A stretch of 37,309 nt of DNA from Nitratireductor sp. GTDB taxonomy: Bacteria > Pseudomonadota > Alphaproteobacteria > Rhizobiales > Rhizobiaceae. The position numbers were made by a program, and so were the translations under genes. Of the stretch, positions 1 to 7,358 are shown in pieces. Each line of letters opens with the position of its first letter. Position 1 is the stretch's first letter. The stretch spans positions 1 through 37,309 of the forward strand of contig JAGRLT010000136.1 of the NCBI GenBank assembly GCA_020441665.1. Reading direction: 5' to 3'. The notes beneath the pieces are model-generated. The model made no database searches. It saw only the letters and a list, made by a program, of their open reading frames with translations, and was not told where the DNA came from.

Positions 1-308
1 GCATAGCCGCCACCCGGCGTCAGCGCCATGACGGATATGCCGGCCAGCGAAAGATCGACGCCCTCGCCAAGGGCCGCGATCGTGCCGGAAACCTCGAGCC
101 CCGGCAGCGGGCTCGCCCCCTTGGGCGGCGGATAGGCGCCGGCGCGCTGCAGGCAGTCCGGCCGGTTGACGCCGGCATGGTCGACACGGATGAGCACCTC
201 GCCCTCGCCCGGCACCGGCATCGGCACTTCGACCGCCTTGAGCACGTCGGGCCCGCCGGGTTCGGTGATTTCGATGGCCGTCATCGACTTCGGCAATCTT
301 CCCGCCAT
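1..308 (-). CDS. NAD(P)H:quinone oxidoreductase-like protein, partial (N-terminus)
   Basis: Only the first 102 codons lie in the window; the gene runs off the left edge. The reading frame gives MTAIEITEPGGPDVLK, then GEVLIRVDHAGVNRPDCLQR and PGLEVSGTI. These are the hallmarks of the GroES-like N-terminal half of zinc-independent medium-chain reductases of the quinone oxidoreductase (PIG3/QOR) class, which reduce quinones with NAD(P)H. The first ATG is at 308. A second in-frame ATG at 284 (residue 9) matches the usual family start better. The Rossmann NADPH domain is not visible, so the exact substrate class is open. The gene is divergent from the DUF1192 gene at 416. Family assignment is good; substrate is unknown. 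Confidence 0.8.
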   Translation of the reverse strand, partial: MAGRLPKSMTAIEITEPGGPDVLKAVEVPMPVPGEGEVLIRVDHAGVNRPDCLQRAGAYPPPKGASPLPGLEVSGTIAALGEGVDLSLAGISVMALTPGGGY

Positions 309-415
309 GCCCTGCTCGCCTCCTTCCGACCGCTGCTTTCGCCAAGCATGGGCCTCCGACAGCCTTGCGGTCAACCACCTCCGCATGATCTATTCGAAGC
401 AACCAGGAGGAGAGC

Positions 416-607
416 ATGTTCGACGAGGAGCCCATCCGCAAACGCCGTGTCTTCGAGATCGGCCAGAAACTGGAGGAATTGTCCGTTGAAGACCTCGACG
501 AGACCATCGCCGTTCTGAAAGCCGAGATCGAACGGCTGGAATCCGCCCGCAGCGCCAAGAGCGACCATCTGAGCGCGGCGGAAGCCTTATTCGCCCGCCG
601 CGAGTGA
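416..607 (+). CDS. DUF1192 family small protein
   Basis: A 63-residue acidic, helical protein. It starts at an ATG preceded by AGGAGG with a 5-base spacer. The sequence is rich in Glu, Lys and Leu heptads, for example QKLEELSVEDLDETIAVLK at about residues 17-35 followed by AEIERLESARSAK, and probably forms one long coiled coil. This length and pattern match DUF1192, a small family common in Hyphomicrobiales with no known biochemical role. It lies upstream of rcdA, separated by a 306-base spacer containing a CtrA-type site and a terminator. The two genes are therefore probably not one simple transcript. Confidence 0.8.
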   Translation: MFDEEPIRKRRVFEIGQKLEELSVEDLDETIAVLKAEIERLESARSAKSDHLSAAEALFARRE

Positions 608-644
608 CCGTTCCGGCCCGATGCCTCCCGAAATGGCACCCTCG

Positions 645-659
645 TTAACGGTTAATTAA
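645..659 (+). promoter_or_regulatory. Candidate CtrA binding site (TTAA-N7-TTAA)
   Basis: The bases TTAACGGTTAATTAA fit the full CtrA box TTAA-N7-TTAA exactly. The site sits in the spacer between the DUF1192 gene and rcdA, 37 bases after the DUF1192 stop. In alphaproteobacteria, CtrA boxes usually overlap the -35 region, so transcription would start some 30-40 bases to the right. I see no convincing -10 element. The regulatory role is inferred from the match and the neighbour. Confidence 0.6.
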
Positions 660-689
660 GCTTTATGGCCCATGAATCACATCATTCGG

Positions 690-783
690 TTTTTACCGGA
701 TTCATACTCGGTGGAGCAGGCGCTTCACCCTGTTTGACGCCTCCCTGTTAACTCTTCAGAGCCGCCTTTGCGGCTCTTTTTTT
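690..783 (+). ncRNA. Candidate CtrA-linked small RNA or rcdA leader
   Basis: Between the CtrA-type box and the terminator at 758-783 lies a short stretch with no ORF but clear RNA-like structure. GGCG at 719-722 can pair with CGCC at 738-741, extended by GGA 713-715 with TCC 742-744. This is followed by single-stranded CCCTGTTAACTCTTC and then the strong terminator hairpin. The start near 690 is a guess. It could be an independent small RNA or an attenuated leader of rcdA, which starts 130 bases after the terminator. Confidence 0.4.
758..783 (+). terminator. Rho-independent terminator upstream of rcdA
   Basis: Perfect 8-base stem AGAGCCGC (758-765) with GCGGCTCT (770-777), a 4-base loop, and a run of T to 783. 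It ends a transcript coming from the left: either DUF1192 read-through or a small RNA starting near the CtrA-type site. Confidence 0.85.
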
Positions 784-913
784 ATGCCGCGCCCGACCCA
801 TCGGCACGCCCGCTTCTTAACGCTGTTGCGAAAACACGGGCTTTTGCGCCCGCAAGCATCTTTACGAGCCAGACCACCGGCGCTAAACAGCAAGGCAGGC
901 AGGGCAGGTTTTA

Positions 914-1444
914 ATGGACACTTCTTCCAACTCCAAACCGGACAACACGGTCAACCTGGCCGAGCATTTCGCTTTCTCCGGCAAATTCAACCAGTTGTTC
1001 TCCGATGGCATGACCTTGGTGGAGGAAAGCGCCAGCTATCTCGACGGCCCCGGCCGCGACGCCGCCAGGCAATTGCCCAAGGCGTCGATCGTGCTCTACG
1101 GCACCGAATCGATGCGGCTTACCACCCGCCTGATGCAACTCGCCTCCTGGCTGCTGCTCCAGCGCGCCGCCAAGGAAGGCGAAATGAATGCCGAGCAGTT
1201 TCTCGAAGAAAAGAAGAAGGTGAAGCTCGAAACGCTTCCCGCCAGCGCCATCGACGCCGACTGGGACATGCTGCCGGAGGAATTCGTCAGCCTGGTCAAC
1301 CGCTCCCTGGCGCTGCAGAACCGCATCACCTCGATCGATGCCGAGGTCTATGCCCGCGCCGGCGATACCCGCCAGCCGAGGGAAAATCCCGTCCTCCAGC
1401 AGTTGAGCCTGCTCTCCACCGCGCTCGGCACCAAGCTGAACTAG
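914..1444 (+). CDS. rcdA: RcdA, regulator of CtrA degradation (DUF1465)
   Basis: A 176-residue protein matching the RcdA/DUF1465 family in length and pattern. It has a helical core (NLAEHFAFSGKFNQLFSDGM at about residues 14-33, GRDAARQLPKASIVLYGTES, then LMQLASWLLLQRA) and a charged EEKKKVKLETLPASAID segment. In Caulobacter, RcdA is a dimeric adaptor that helps ClpXP degrade the master regulator CtrA at the swarmer-to-stalked transition, together with CpdR and PopA. The last residues (LLSTALGTKLN) correspond to the flexible tail of the family. The start ATG follows a GGCAGG stretch 5 bases upstream. A CtrA-type box and terminator lie upstream, which suggests feedback control. It is convergent with purK. 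Confidence 0.85.
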   Translation: MDTSSNSKPDNTVNLAEHFAFSGKFNQLFSDGMTLVEESASYLDGPGRDAARQLPKASIVLYGTESMRLTTRLMQLASWLLLQRAAKEGEMNAEQFLEEKKKVKLETLPASAIDADWDMLPEEFVSLVNRSLALQNRITSIDAEVYARAGDTRQPRENPVLQQLSLLSTALGTKLN

Positions 1445-1487
1445 ATGTGGAGCCTCAAGAGGTTGTAGCGACGTTCAGGATCGGCCC

Positions 1488-2585
1488 TCAGGCCGCTCCG
1501 GTCAGCCGCGTCACATGGCCCATCTTGCGGCCCGGGCGGGTTTCGACCTTGCCGTAGAGATGGACGAGGCAGTTTCCGGTCGAAAGCAGCTCGTCGAGCC
1601 GGTTGATGTCGTCGCCGATCAGATTTTCCATCACGCAGTCCGAATGGCGCCGCGGCGTGGCGAGCGGCCAGCCGGCGACGGCGCGGATATGCTGCTCGAA
1701 CTGGGAAATGTCGCAGGCCGCTTCCGTCCAGTGGCCGGAATTGTGCACCCGCGGCGCGATCTCGTTGACCGCAAGGCCGCCATCGGCAAGGACGAAGAAC
1801 TCGATGCCCATCACGCCGGTATAGTCGAGCGCATCGGTGATGGTCCGGGCGATCTTTCGCGCCGCCTCCGCCGTCTCCGGCGGGATCTGAGCCGGCAGGG
1901 TGGAACGGCGCAGAATGCCGTCGCGATGCACGTTCTCCGCCGGATCGAACGAGACCGTCCTGCCGTGGCGGTCGCGCGCGGCGATCACCGAGATTTCGCG
2001 GGAGAAATCGACAAAGCCCTCGAGAATGGCGGCCACGCCCCCGGTCCCGGCAAAGACCTTTTCGGCTTCCTCTGCTCCGAGCGGGCCATCGATGCGGGTC
2101 TGGCCCTTGCCGTCATAGCCGAGGCGGCGGGTCTTGAGGATCGCCTTGCCACTGAGCCTGGCGGCAGCCGCAACAAGGCCGGCGGCATCGTCGACCGGTT
2201 CGAACGGCGCCGTGGCGATGCCCAGATCGTTGAGAAACCGCTTTTCGACGAGCCGGTCCTGGCTCTTTTCAAGCGCAAGAGCGGATGGAAAGAGGAAGCC
2301 GTTCTCCTCCAGAAAGGAAAGGCCCGCAGCCGGGATGTTCTCGAACTCATAGGTGATGACGCGGCTGGCCTCGGCAAGCTCCGCCAGCGCCTGCGCATCG
2401 TCATAGGCGGCGCGAATCCAGTGGTTTGCGGTCTGTGCCGCAGGACAGTCGGCGCCGGGATCGAGGATGACGGTCCTGAGGCCGAGGCGGGCGGCGGCAA
2501 TCGCCAGCATGCGGCCGAGCTGGCCGCCGCCGATAATGCCGATCGTATCTCCCGGCGCCAGAATGGGGGGGGTGCGGTGCGCCAT
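1488..2585 (-). CDS. purK: 5-(carboxyamino)imidazole ribonucleotide synthase PurK
   Basis: A 365-residue ATP-grasp enzyme of purine synthesis. It makes N5-CAIR from AIR, bicarbonate and ATP and feeds PurE, encoded just upstream. Seen: the N-terminal nucleotide-fold signature GIIGGGQLGRMLA at about residues 14-26; YEFENIP, typical of PurK; KTRRLGYDGKGQ, the ATP-binding loop; and NEIAPRVHNSGHWT near the C-terminal third, a diagnostic PurK motif. The start at 2585 lies 7 bases after the purE stop codon. An in-frame ATG at 2600 would overlap purE and is directly preceded by GAAGG, so it is less likely. The pair forms a purEK operon on the minus strand. Confidence 0.95.
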   Translation of the reverse strand: MAHRTPPILAPGDTIGIIGGGQLGRMLAIAAARLGLRTVILDPGADCPAAQTANHWIRAAYDDAQALAELAEASRVITYEFENIPAAGLSFLEENGFLFPSALALEKSQDRLVEKRFLNDLGIATAPFEPVDDAAGLVAAAARLSGKAILKTRRLGYDGKGQTRIDGPLGAEEAEKVFAGTGGVAAILEGFVDFSREISVIAARDRHGRTVSFDPAENVHRDGILRRSTLPAQIPPETAEAARKIARTITDALDYTGVMGIEFFVLADGGLAVNEIAPRVHNSGHWTEAACDISQFEQHIRAVAGWPLATPRRHSDCVMENLIGDDINRLDELLSTGNCLVHLYGKVETRPGRKMGHVTRLTGAA

Positions 2586-2592
2586 GGGCAAT

Positions 2593-3084
2593 TCACGCAT
2601 CCTTCGGGGTCTCGGCGACGCCGGCGGTCTGCCGTTCGCGCCACCGATCGAGGCGGGCGGCGATATCGGGATCGCCGATGGACAGGATCGCGGCGGCCAG
2701 CAGCGCCGCATTGACCGCGCCGGCGCGGCCGATCGCCAGCGTTCCGACCGGAATGCCCGCCGGCATCTGGACGATCGAGAGCAGGCTGTCCTGGCCCGAA
2801 AGCGCCTTCGACTGCACCGGCACGCCGAGCACGGGAAGCGAGGTCATCGCCGCCGTCATGCCGGGCAGATGGGCCGCGCCGCCGGCACCGGCGATGATGA
2901 CGCGATAACCCTTCTGGCGCGCCGACCGGGCGAAATCGCGCATCCGCTCGGGCGTGCGATGCGCCGAAACGATCTTCGCGTCATGGCCGATGCCAAGCGC
3001 ATCGAGCGTCTCGGCGGCGTTCCTCATGGTCTCCCAATCGGACTGGCTGCCCATGATGATGGCGACAGGCGGGGTAGCGGTCAT
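2593..3084 (-). CDS. purE: N5-carboxyaminoimidazole ribonucleotide mutase PurE
   Basis: A 163-residue class I PurE, which converts N5-CAIR to CAIR in purine biosynthesis. The diagnostic motifs are present: [12 protein letters not shown] near residues 9-20 (phosphate-binding loop), SAHRTPERM near 40-48 with the catalytic His, and [12 protein letters not shown] near 66-77. Length is normal. It is first in the purEK operon, followed closely by purK. The 130 bases to the next gene (DUF465, same strand, upstream) hold no gene. Confidence 0.96.
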   Translation of the reverse strand: MTATPPVAIIMGSQSDWETMRNAAETLDALGIGHDAKIVSAHRTPERMRDFARSARQKGYRVIIAGAGGAAHLPGMTAAMTSLPVLGVPVQSKALSGQDSLLSIVQMPAGIPVGTLAIGRAGAVNAALLAAAILSIGDPDIAARLDRWRERQTAGVAETPKDA

Positions 3085-3214
3085 GCGGGGCTCACTTCCG
3101 GCGATACTCTCTCATGATTTCGCGCAACGCTTTAGAGCAGGAAGGGCCGGATTGAAAGGGATGCGCGGATTGCGGGCCAAGGGTTGCTGTCGGGGGGGAC
3201 GGGCCCGTGCGGCG

Positions 3215-3418
3215 TCAGGCGATGATATCGGGCATCAGCCGGTCGCGCAGTTCGGTGATCTGGTCCTTGAGCACGAGTTTCTTCTTCTTCAGCCGCTGGA
3301 TGCACAGAATGTCGCCGCCGACCTGTATCAGCGCGTCGACCGCCCTGGACAGATCGGCATGCTCGAGTTCGAGCCTCGCCAACCGGACGCGCAACTGGGT
3401 TTCTTCGATATCGGACAT
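3215..3418 (-). CDS. YdcH/DUF465 family small protein
   Basis: A 67-residue helical protein beginning MSDIEETQLRVRLARLELEH, with a basic LKKKKLVLKDQITELRDRL stretch near the C-terminus. That arrangement, a helix, a turn and a Lys-rich helix followed by LKDxI, is typical of DUF465 (YdcH). The start is the ATG at 3418; a TTG directly in front of it could also be read. Function is unknown; members are small dimeric coiled coils common in alphaproteobacteria. It is divergent from a second DUF465 gene at 3692, and the two share the spacer 3419-3691. Confidence 0.8.
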   Translation of the reverse strand: MSDIEETQLRVRLARLELEHADLSRAVDALIQVGGDILCIQRLKKKKLVLKDQITELRDRLMPDIIA

Positions 3419-3609
3419 CAACCTGGCCCCCTCGCCTGCAATCTACCAGCATTCGATTTTTGCGCACAGTCCTGAATGTGGCGGCTGCCTGGAGAGCGCA
3501 AGGGCCTTTACCGGATATTCACCGCATTCTCAGCCCCTCGCCCGGCCTCCCGCGGGTACCGAAGTCAGGATTGGACAAGTCGCCAAATCTGTGATGCAAT
3601 CCATCCCGT

Positions 3610-3628
3610 TGGGGTGCTTTGCACCCCA
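3610..3628. other. Perfect 8-bp hairpin in the spacer between two DUF465 genes
   Basis: TGGGGTGC (3610-3617) pairs with GCACCCCA (3621-3628) across a TTT loop. There is no T-run on either side, so it is not a standard terminator. It lies 64 bases upstream of the plus-strand DUF465 start, where it could be in the mRNA leader. Function is unknown. Confidence 0.5.
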
Positions 3629-3691
3629 GCCGAAGCGCTCATGCAGGCGCGGGAAAGCGAATGTGTCCGAAATATCGAAGGGAGATCGACG

Positions 3692-3856
3692 ATGGCTCTT
3701 TCCACGCATATCGAACAGCTCAAGCAGAAACATGTGGAGCTCGAAAATAGGCTGGAAGAGGCGATGCGGCATCCGAGCATCGGCGACGACGAGATTGCCG
3801 AGATCAAGCGGCAGAAACTCCTGCTCAAGGACAAGATCGAGCAATTACAGCACTGA
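3692..3856 (+). CDS. YdcH/DUF465 family small protein (second copy)
   Basis: A 54-residue protein, MALSTHIEQLKQKHVELENR followed by LEEAMRHPSIGDDEIAEIKR and KLLLKDKIEQL. The HxxLE...IxxxKRxKLxLKDKI pattern is that of DUF465/YdcH. The start at 3692 is supported by GGGAG with a 7-base spacer; the reading frame stays open upstream but has no comparable ribosome site. It is divergent from the DUF465 gene at 3215-3418 and shares only general similarity with it, so this looks like two paralogues rather than a recent duplication. The biochemical role is unknown. Confidence 0.8.
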   Translation: MALSTHIEQLKQKHVELENRLEEAMRHPSIGDDEIAEIKRQKLLLKDKIEQLQH

Positions 3857-3931
3857 TTCGCTCAAACCCGATCGAAATTTGCCGAACCGCCGGTCAGGCC
3901 GGTGGCCGGGAGAACGCGTGGTCTGCGACGG

Positions 3932-4693
3932 TCAGCCGATCAGGGCGGCAAGCGCGCCGCGCCCGTCCCACAGCAGTTTGCCGCCGATGACGATCATCGC
4001 CAGATAGGTGATCTGGTAGAACATCCGTTGCGAGACGCGTTTCACGAGCCAGATGCCGAGCAGCACGCCGAGGCAGGCCACCGGCATCAGATGAAGCGCG
4101 ATCAGCAGGTTCTCGCCGGAGAACTGGCCGAGGGCGAAATAGGGAACGACCTTGACCGCGTTGATCACCGCGAAGGCGACCACCCCGGTCCCGGCAAAGA
4201 CCAGCTTGTCGAGCTTCAGCGGCACGGTATAGGCCTGAAAGGGCGGGCCGCCGGCATGGGAGATGAAGCTGGTAAAGCCCGTCAGCATGCCCCAGAATCC
4301 GGCGGCAATCGCATTGCGCTCCTTGGCGCCCCGCCGCAGCAGGTCGCGCATCCATTGGCTGATGGCGGCGGCAACCGATATGAGGCCGACAAGGATGCGG
4401 ATCCAGTCATCGGAAACCACCGCCGCGGTGAGCCAGCCGATGAAGATGCCGACCATGGCGCCGGGCAGCATGGTGACCAGAATGCCGCGGTCGTAGGTGC
4501 CGCGATAGTTCCACAAGCCGATCCAGTCCATCAGTATCAGCACCGGCAGCATGATGGCGGCGGCCTGAACCGGCGGCACCGCCAGGGCGATCAGCGGAGT
4601 GCCGAGCATGGCGAGACCGCCGCCCAGACCGCCCTTCGACAGGCCGGTCAGGATAACCGCCGGAACGGCGATCAGATAGAAGGCGAGATCCAT
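3932..4693 (-). CDS. TauE/SafE family membrane transporter
   Basis: A 253-residue, very hydrophobic protein with about eight predicted membrane segments. It contains the family signatures GLSKGGLGGGLAMLGTPLIA at about residues 17-36 and FTSFISHAGGPPFQAYTVPL near 140-160, the two halves of the TauE/SafE (sulfite exporter / sulfoacetate) fold. Members export anions such as sulfite or organosulfonates, but many are uncharacterised and the substrate here is unknown. The start at 4693 has AGGA 8 bases upstream; a longer open frame upstream is low-complexity and unlikely. A tentative link to the aminotransferase at 31.8 kb (sulfonate metabolism) is not supported by proximity. Confidence 0.85.
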   Translation of the reverse strand: MDLAFYLIAVPAVILTGLSKGGLGGGLAMLGTPLIALAVPPVQAAAIMLPVLILMDWIGLWNYRGTYDRGILVTMLPGAMVGIFIGWLTAAVVSDDWIRILVGLISVAAAISQWMRDLLRRGAKERNAIAAGFWGMLTGFTSFISHAGGPPFQAYTVPLKLDKLVFAGTGVVAFAVINAVKVVPYFALGQFSGENLLIALHLMPVACLGVLLGIWLVKRVSQRMFYQITYLAMIVIGGKLLWDGRGALAALIG

Positions 4694-4915
4694 GCCGATA
4701 TCCTGTGGCGGCTGCAGGGAACTGGTCGAGGAGTTGCTGAAGGTCGGTCGAGAGAGGCCCAAGGCCAGTCGAGGGCTGGTCGAAGGCTGGTCCTGCCCTC
4801 CTACAGCGCTTGCCAAGGCGTTGGCAATGCGGCATGCAGCCTGTCAGCCCGGCAACGGGTTCACAGGACGCCTGCGATCGGCCGCAGGCATGACGCGATC
4901 CAAGGAACGGTATCA

Positions 4916-5587
4916 TTGGCAGACAGGCTTGACTCGACGGAGGCCCCTCTCGATCGCTGCCGCATCGTGCTGGCGGTGCCGCCGCTCGGCGATGCCGCCG
5001 ATGCCGTCCGCCAGGCGCTGTCGGGCGGTGATGTGGCAAGCCTGATCGTGGCGCGCGGCGAACTCGATGCCGCCGCCTATCAGCATCACGCACAGGCCAT
5101 GGTCGAGGCCTCGAAGGATCATGGCGCAGCCGTGCTGGTCGAAGCCGACAGCCAGGTGATGGGCCGGTCGAACGCCGACGGCATGATGATCGGCGGCGAT
5201 GCGAAGACACTGGCCGAGGCGACCGCCCGGTTTTCGCCAAAAAAGATTGTAGGATATGGACCGGTGAAGAGCCGCCATCAGGCGATGGAGGCAGCGGAGG
5301 CGGGGCCGGATTTCCTGTTCATCGGCAAGCTCGATGGCGATATCCGGCCGGAGCCGCATCCGAAGAATCTCGGGCTTGGTGAATGGTGCGCATCGGTCAT
5401 GCAGATACCGGTACTGGTGATGGCCGGATCGGCGCCGCAAAGCGCGCTGGATGTCGCACGGACGGGAGCCGATTTCGCCGTGCTCGGCCTCGCCGTTTTT
5501 GCCTGTGTCGATGGTCCGGCCGAGGCAGTGCGCAAGATCAATGAAGAACTCGACCGGCATGCGCCGCGATTTGCGGACGAAGGGTAA
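4916..5587 (+). CDS. Divergent ThiE/TenI-like protein (thiamine phosphate synthase family)
   Basis: A 223-residue TIM-barrel-type protein. The repeated pattern CRIVLAVPPLG, SLIVARGELD, GAAVLVEADS, SNADGMMIGG, KIVGYGPV, PDFLFIGKLDGD and IPVLVMAG follows the ThiE/TenI fold. However, the ThiE signature usually seen as ADGVHLGQ reads ADGMMIGG here, and the loop normally reading GPIFPTxTK reads GKLDGDIRPEPHPKN. True thiamine phosphate synthase activity is therefore doubtful. No ATG exists near the domain start; TTG at 4916, 9 bases after AAGGA, is the best start. It may be translationally linked to the Sel1 gene that follows. Confidence 0.7.
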   Translation: MADRLDSTEAPLDRCRIVLAVPPLGDAADAVRQALSGGDVASLIVARGELDAAAYQHHAQAMVEASKDHGAAVLVEADSQVMGRSNADGMMIGGDAKTLAEATARFSPKKIVGYGPVKSRHQAMEAAEAGPDFLFIGKLDGDIRPEPHPKNLGLGEWCASVMQIPVLVMAGSAPQSALDVARTGADFAVLGLAVFACVDGPAEAVRKINEELDRHAPRFADEG

Positions 5588-5594
5588 CGAACCG

Positions 5595-6596
5595 GTGGTT
5601 TCGCCGCTTCGCCTGAGCGCGCTGTTGGCCGCATGCCTGGTGCTGGCCGGCATGGGACCGGCTCGCGCCGTCGAAAACGCCGCAGATGGCGCGGACAGCG
5701 CCGCGACGGTCGGCGAGCGCATGGCTCCCGAAATCCCGGCCGGAGGCGAGACGTCCGCTGCCGATAACAACGCCGACGCCGCCTATGGCGCCTATCAGCG
5801 CGGATATTATCTGACCGCCTTCGAACTCGCCCTGCCGCGCGCCCAACTGGGCGATCCCAAGGCGCAGACGCTGATCGCCGAGCTTTACGACAAGGGGCTT
5901 GGCGTCGCGCGCGACCCCAGGGAGGCGACCGCCTGGTATGAGATCGCCTCCAACAATGGCGACCGCGACGCGCAGTTCGGCTATGCTGTGAAACTGCTCG
6001 AGGGCAAATACGTCAAGCCGGACCGGGTCGAGGCCAGGCGGCTGATGAAGCTCGCCGCCGATGACGGCCATGCGACGGCGGCCTTCAACTACGCCCAACT
6101 GGTGATCGACGACCGGCCGACAACGGCCGGCGCGCAGGAAGCCCTGCCCTATCTCGAACAGGCCGCCGCAGCGCGCGTGTCCGATGCCTATTATGTCCTC
6201 GCTCAGCTTTATCTTTCCGGCCGCGTCAAGGGCTATCCCGAAGAGCAACTGGCGCTCGACTGGATGCTGAAGGCGGCGCGCGCCGGCATCGACACGGCAC
6301 AGGTCGAACTCGGCATCTGGCTCGTCAACGGCTTTGCCGGGGTGCGGGACGAAAAGGCCGGGTTTGGCTGGATCCGCCGCGCGGCGATCGGCGGCAATGT
6401 GGTGGCGCGCAACCGTCTCGCCAAGCTTTACGCCCAGGGGGTCGGCACCGAGCCCGATCCGGTCGAGGCGGCCAAATGGCACATCCTCGCCAAGCGGGCC
6501 GGCCTCAAGGACACCTGGCTCGACGATTATATCAACGCGCTCGACCGGCAGGCCCTCGCCAGGGCGCTCGAGGCGGCCAATCGCTGGCCGGGGTAG
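5595..6596 (+). CDS. Sel1-repeat (TPR-like) secreted protein
   Basis: Begins with a clear signal peptide (VSPLRLSALLAACLVLAGMG then PARA, cleavage likely before VENA) and continues with about six to seven Sel1-like repeats. Examples are AQTLIAELYDKGLGVARDPR, AQFGYAVKLLEGKYVKPDR, AAFNYAQLVID and ARNRLAKLYAQGVGTEPDP. Such proteins act as protein-binding scaffolds in the periplasm. Rhizobial ExoR is one Sel1 example, but this sequence does not look like ExoR itself. GTG at 5595, with AAGGG 10 bases upstream, gives the neatest signal peptide. ATG at 5559 would overlap the preceding gene and place a charged extension before the signal. Confidence 0.8.
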   Translation: MVSPLRLSALLAACLVLAGMGPARAVENAADGADSAATVGERMAPEIPAGGETSAADNNADAAYGAYQRGYYLTAFELALPRAQLGDPKAQTLIAELYDKGLGVARDPREATAWYEIASNNGDRDAQFGYAVKLLEGKYVKPDRVEARRLMKLAADDGHATAAFNYAQLVIDDRPTTAGAQEALPYLEQAAAARVSDAYYVLAQLYLSGRVKGYPEEQLALDWMLKAARAGIDTAQVELGIWLVNGFAGVRDEKAGFGWIRRAAIGGNVVARNRLAKLYAQGVGTEPDPVEAAKWHILAKRAGLKDTWLDDYINALDRQALARALEAANRWPG

Positions 6597-6670
6597 CAGC
6601 ACGCCTCGAGGCACGCTCCATCCGCCCCCCTTGCACTTTTCAGCCATCCATGCTCTTGCAACGCGCAACG

Positions 6671-6693
6671 GGCGCCAGCGGCAGGCTGGCGCC
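6671..6693. other. Perfect 9-bp hairpin in the efp leader
   Basis: GGCGCCAGC (6671-6679) pairs perfectly with GCTGGCGCC (6685-6693) around a 5-base loop. It lies 71 bases before the efp start and 74 bases after the Sel1 stop. It lacks a T-run, so it is either a weak terminator for the Sel1 gene or a leader structure of efp. Confidence 0.5.
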
Positions 6694-6764
6694 GGAAAAC
6701 CAGGCAAATTCAGCCCCGCCGACCCCCTTGGCAGCGGGCGCTCTTCCAGACTTCGGTGACATTC

Positions 6765-7328
6765 ATGAAGATCAACGGCAACCAGATCAAACCGGGCATG
6801 GTGCTCGAACACAACGCCTCGCTATGGGCGGTGGTCAAGACCGATCACGTCAAGCCCGGCAAGGGCGGCGCCTTTGCGCAGGTCGAAATGAAGAACCTGC
6901 TCAACGGCTCGAAACTCAACGAACGCTTCCGTTCGGCCGATACGGTGGAACGCGTGCGACTCGAGCAGAAGGACTTCCAGTATCTCTACGAGCAGGGCGA
7001 AATGCTCATCTTCATGGACAACGAGACCTATGAGCAGCTCGAACTCGCCAAGGATTTCGTCGGCGAGCGCGCCGCCTTCCTGCAGGACGGCATGACGGTG
7101 ACCGTCGAACTGCATGAGGACAAGCCGATCGGCATTTCGCTGCCCGACCAGGTGGTGCTCGAGGTGATGGAAGCCGAACCGGTCGTCAAGGGCCAGACGG
7201 CGGCATCCTCCTACAAGCCGGCCATCCTCGACAACGGTGTGCGCTGCATGGTGCCGCCATTCGTCTCCGTCGGCGAGAAGATCATCGTCGACACCAATGA
7301 GATCACCTATCTGCGCCGCGCCGACTGA
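6765..7328 (+). CDS. efp: Translation elongation factor P
   Basis: A 187-residue EF-P. EF-P binds stalled ribosomes and promotes peptide bond formation at polyproline stretches. The KOW-like N-domain begins [20 protein letters not shown], and the modification loop reads KPGKGGAF with Lys33 at the tip. The OB domains follow, ending with [20 protein letters not shown] and [20 protein letters not shown], the classical EF-P signature. Lys33 corresponds to the residue lysylated by EpmA in enterobacteria (Arg in EarP-type factors). No epmA or epmB gene is nearby. ATG 6765 is chosen over GTG 6756 because the family starts there. Confidence 0.97.
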   Translation: MKINGNQIKPGMVLEHNASLWAVVKTDHVKPGKGGAFAQVEMKNLLNGSKLNERFRSADTVERVRLEQKDFQYLYEQGEMLIFMDNETYEQLELAKDFVGERAAFLQDGMTVTVELHEDKPIGISLPDQVVLEVMEAEPVVKGQTAASSYKPAILDNGVRCMVPPFVSVGEKIIVDTNEITYLRRAD

Positions 7329-7358
7329 CCGCAGCCCGCATCGCAAACCGAGGACAGC

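Noticed and set aside
3902-4915. Long upstream extension of the ThiE-like frame
   Set aside because: It is antisense to the TauE/SafE gene and has no family pattern. The domain begins after the TTG at 4916.
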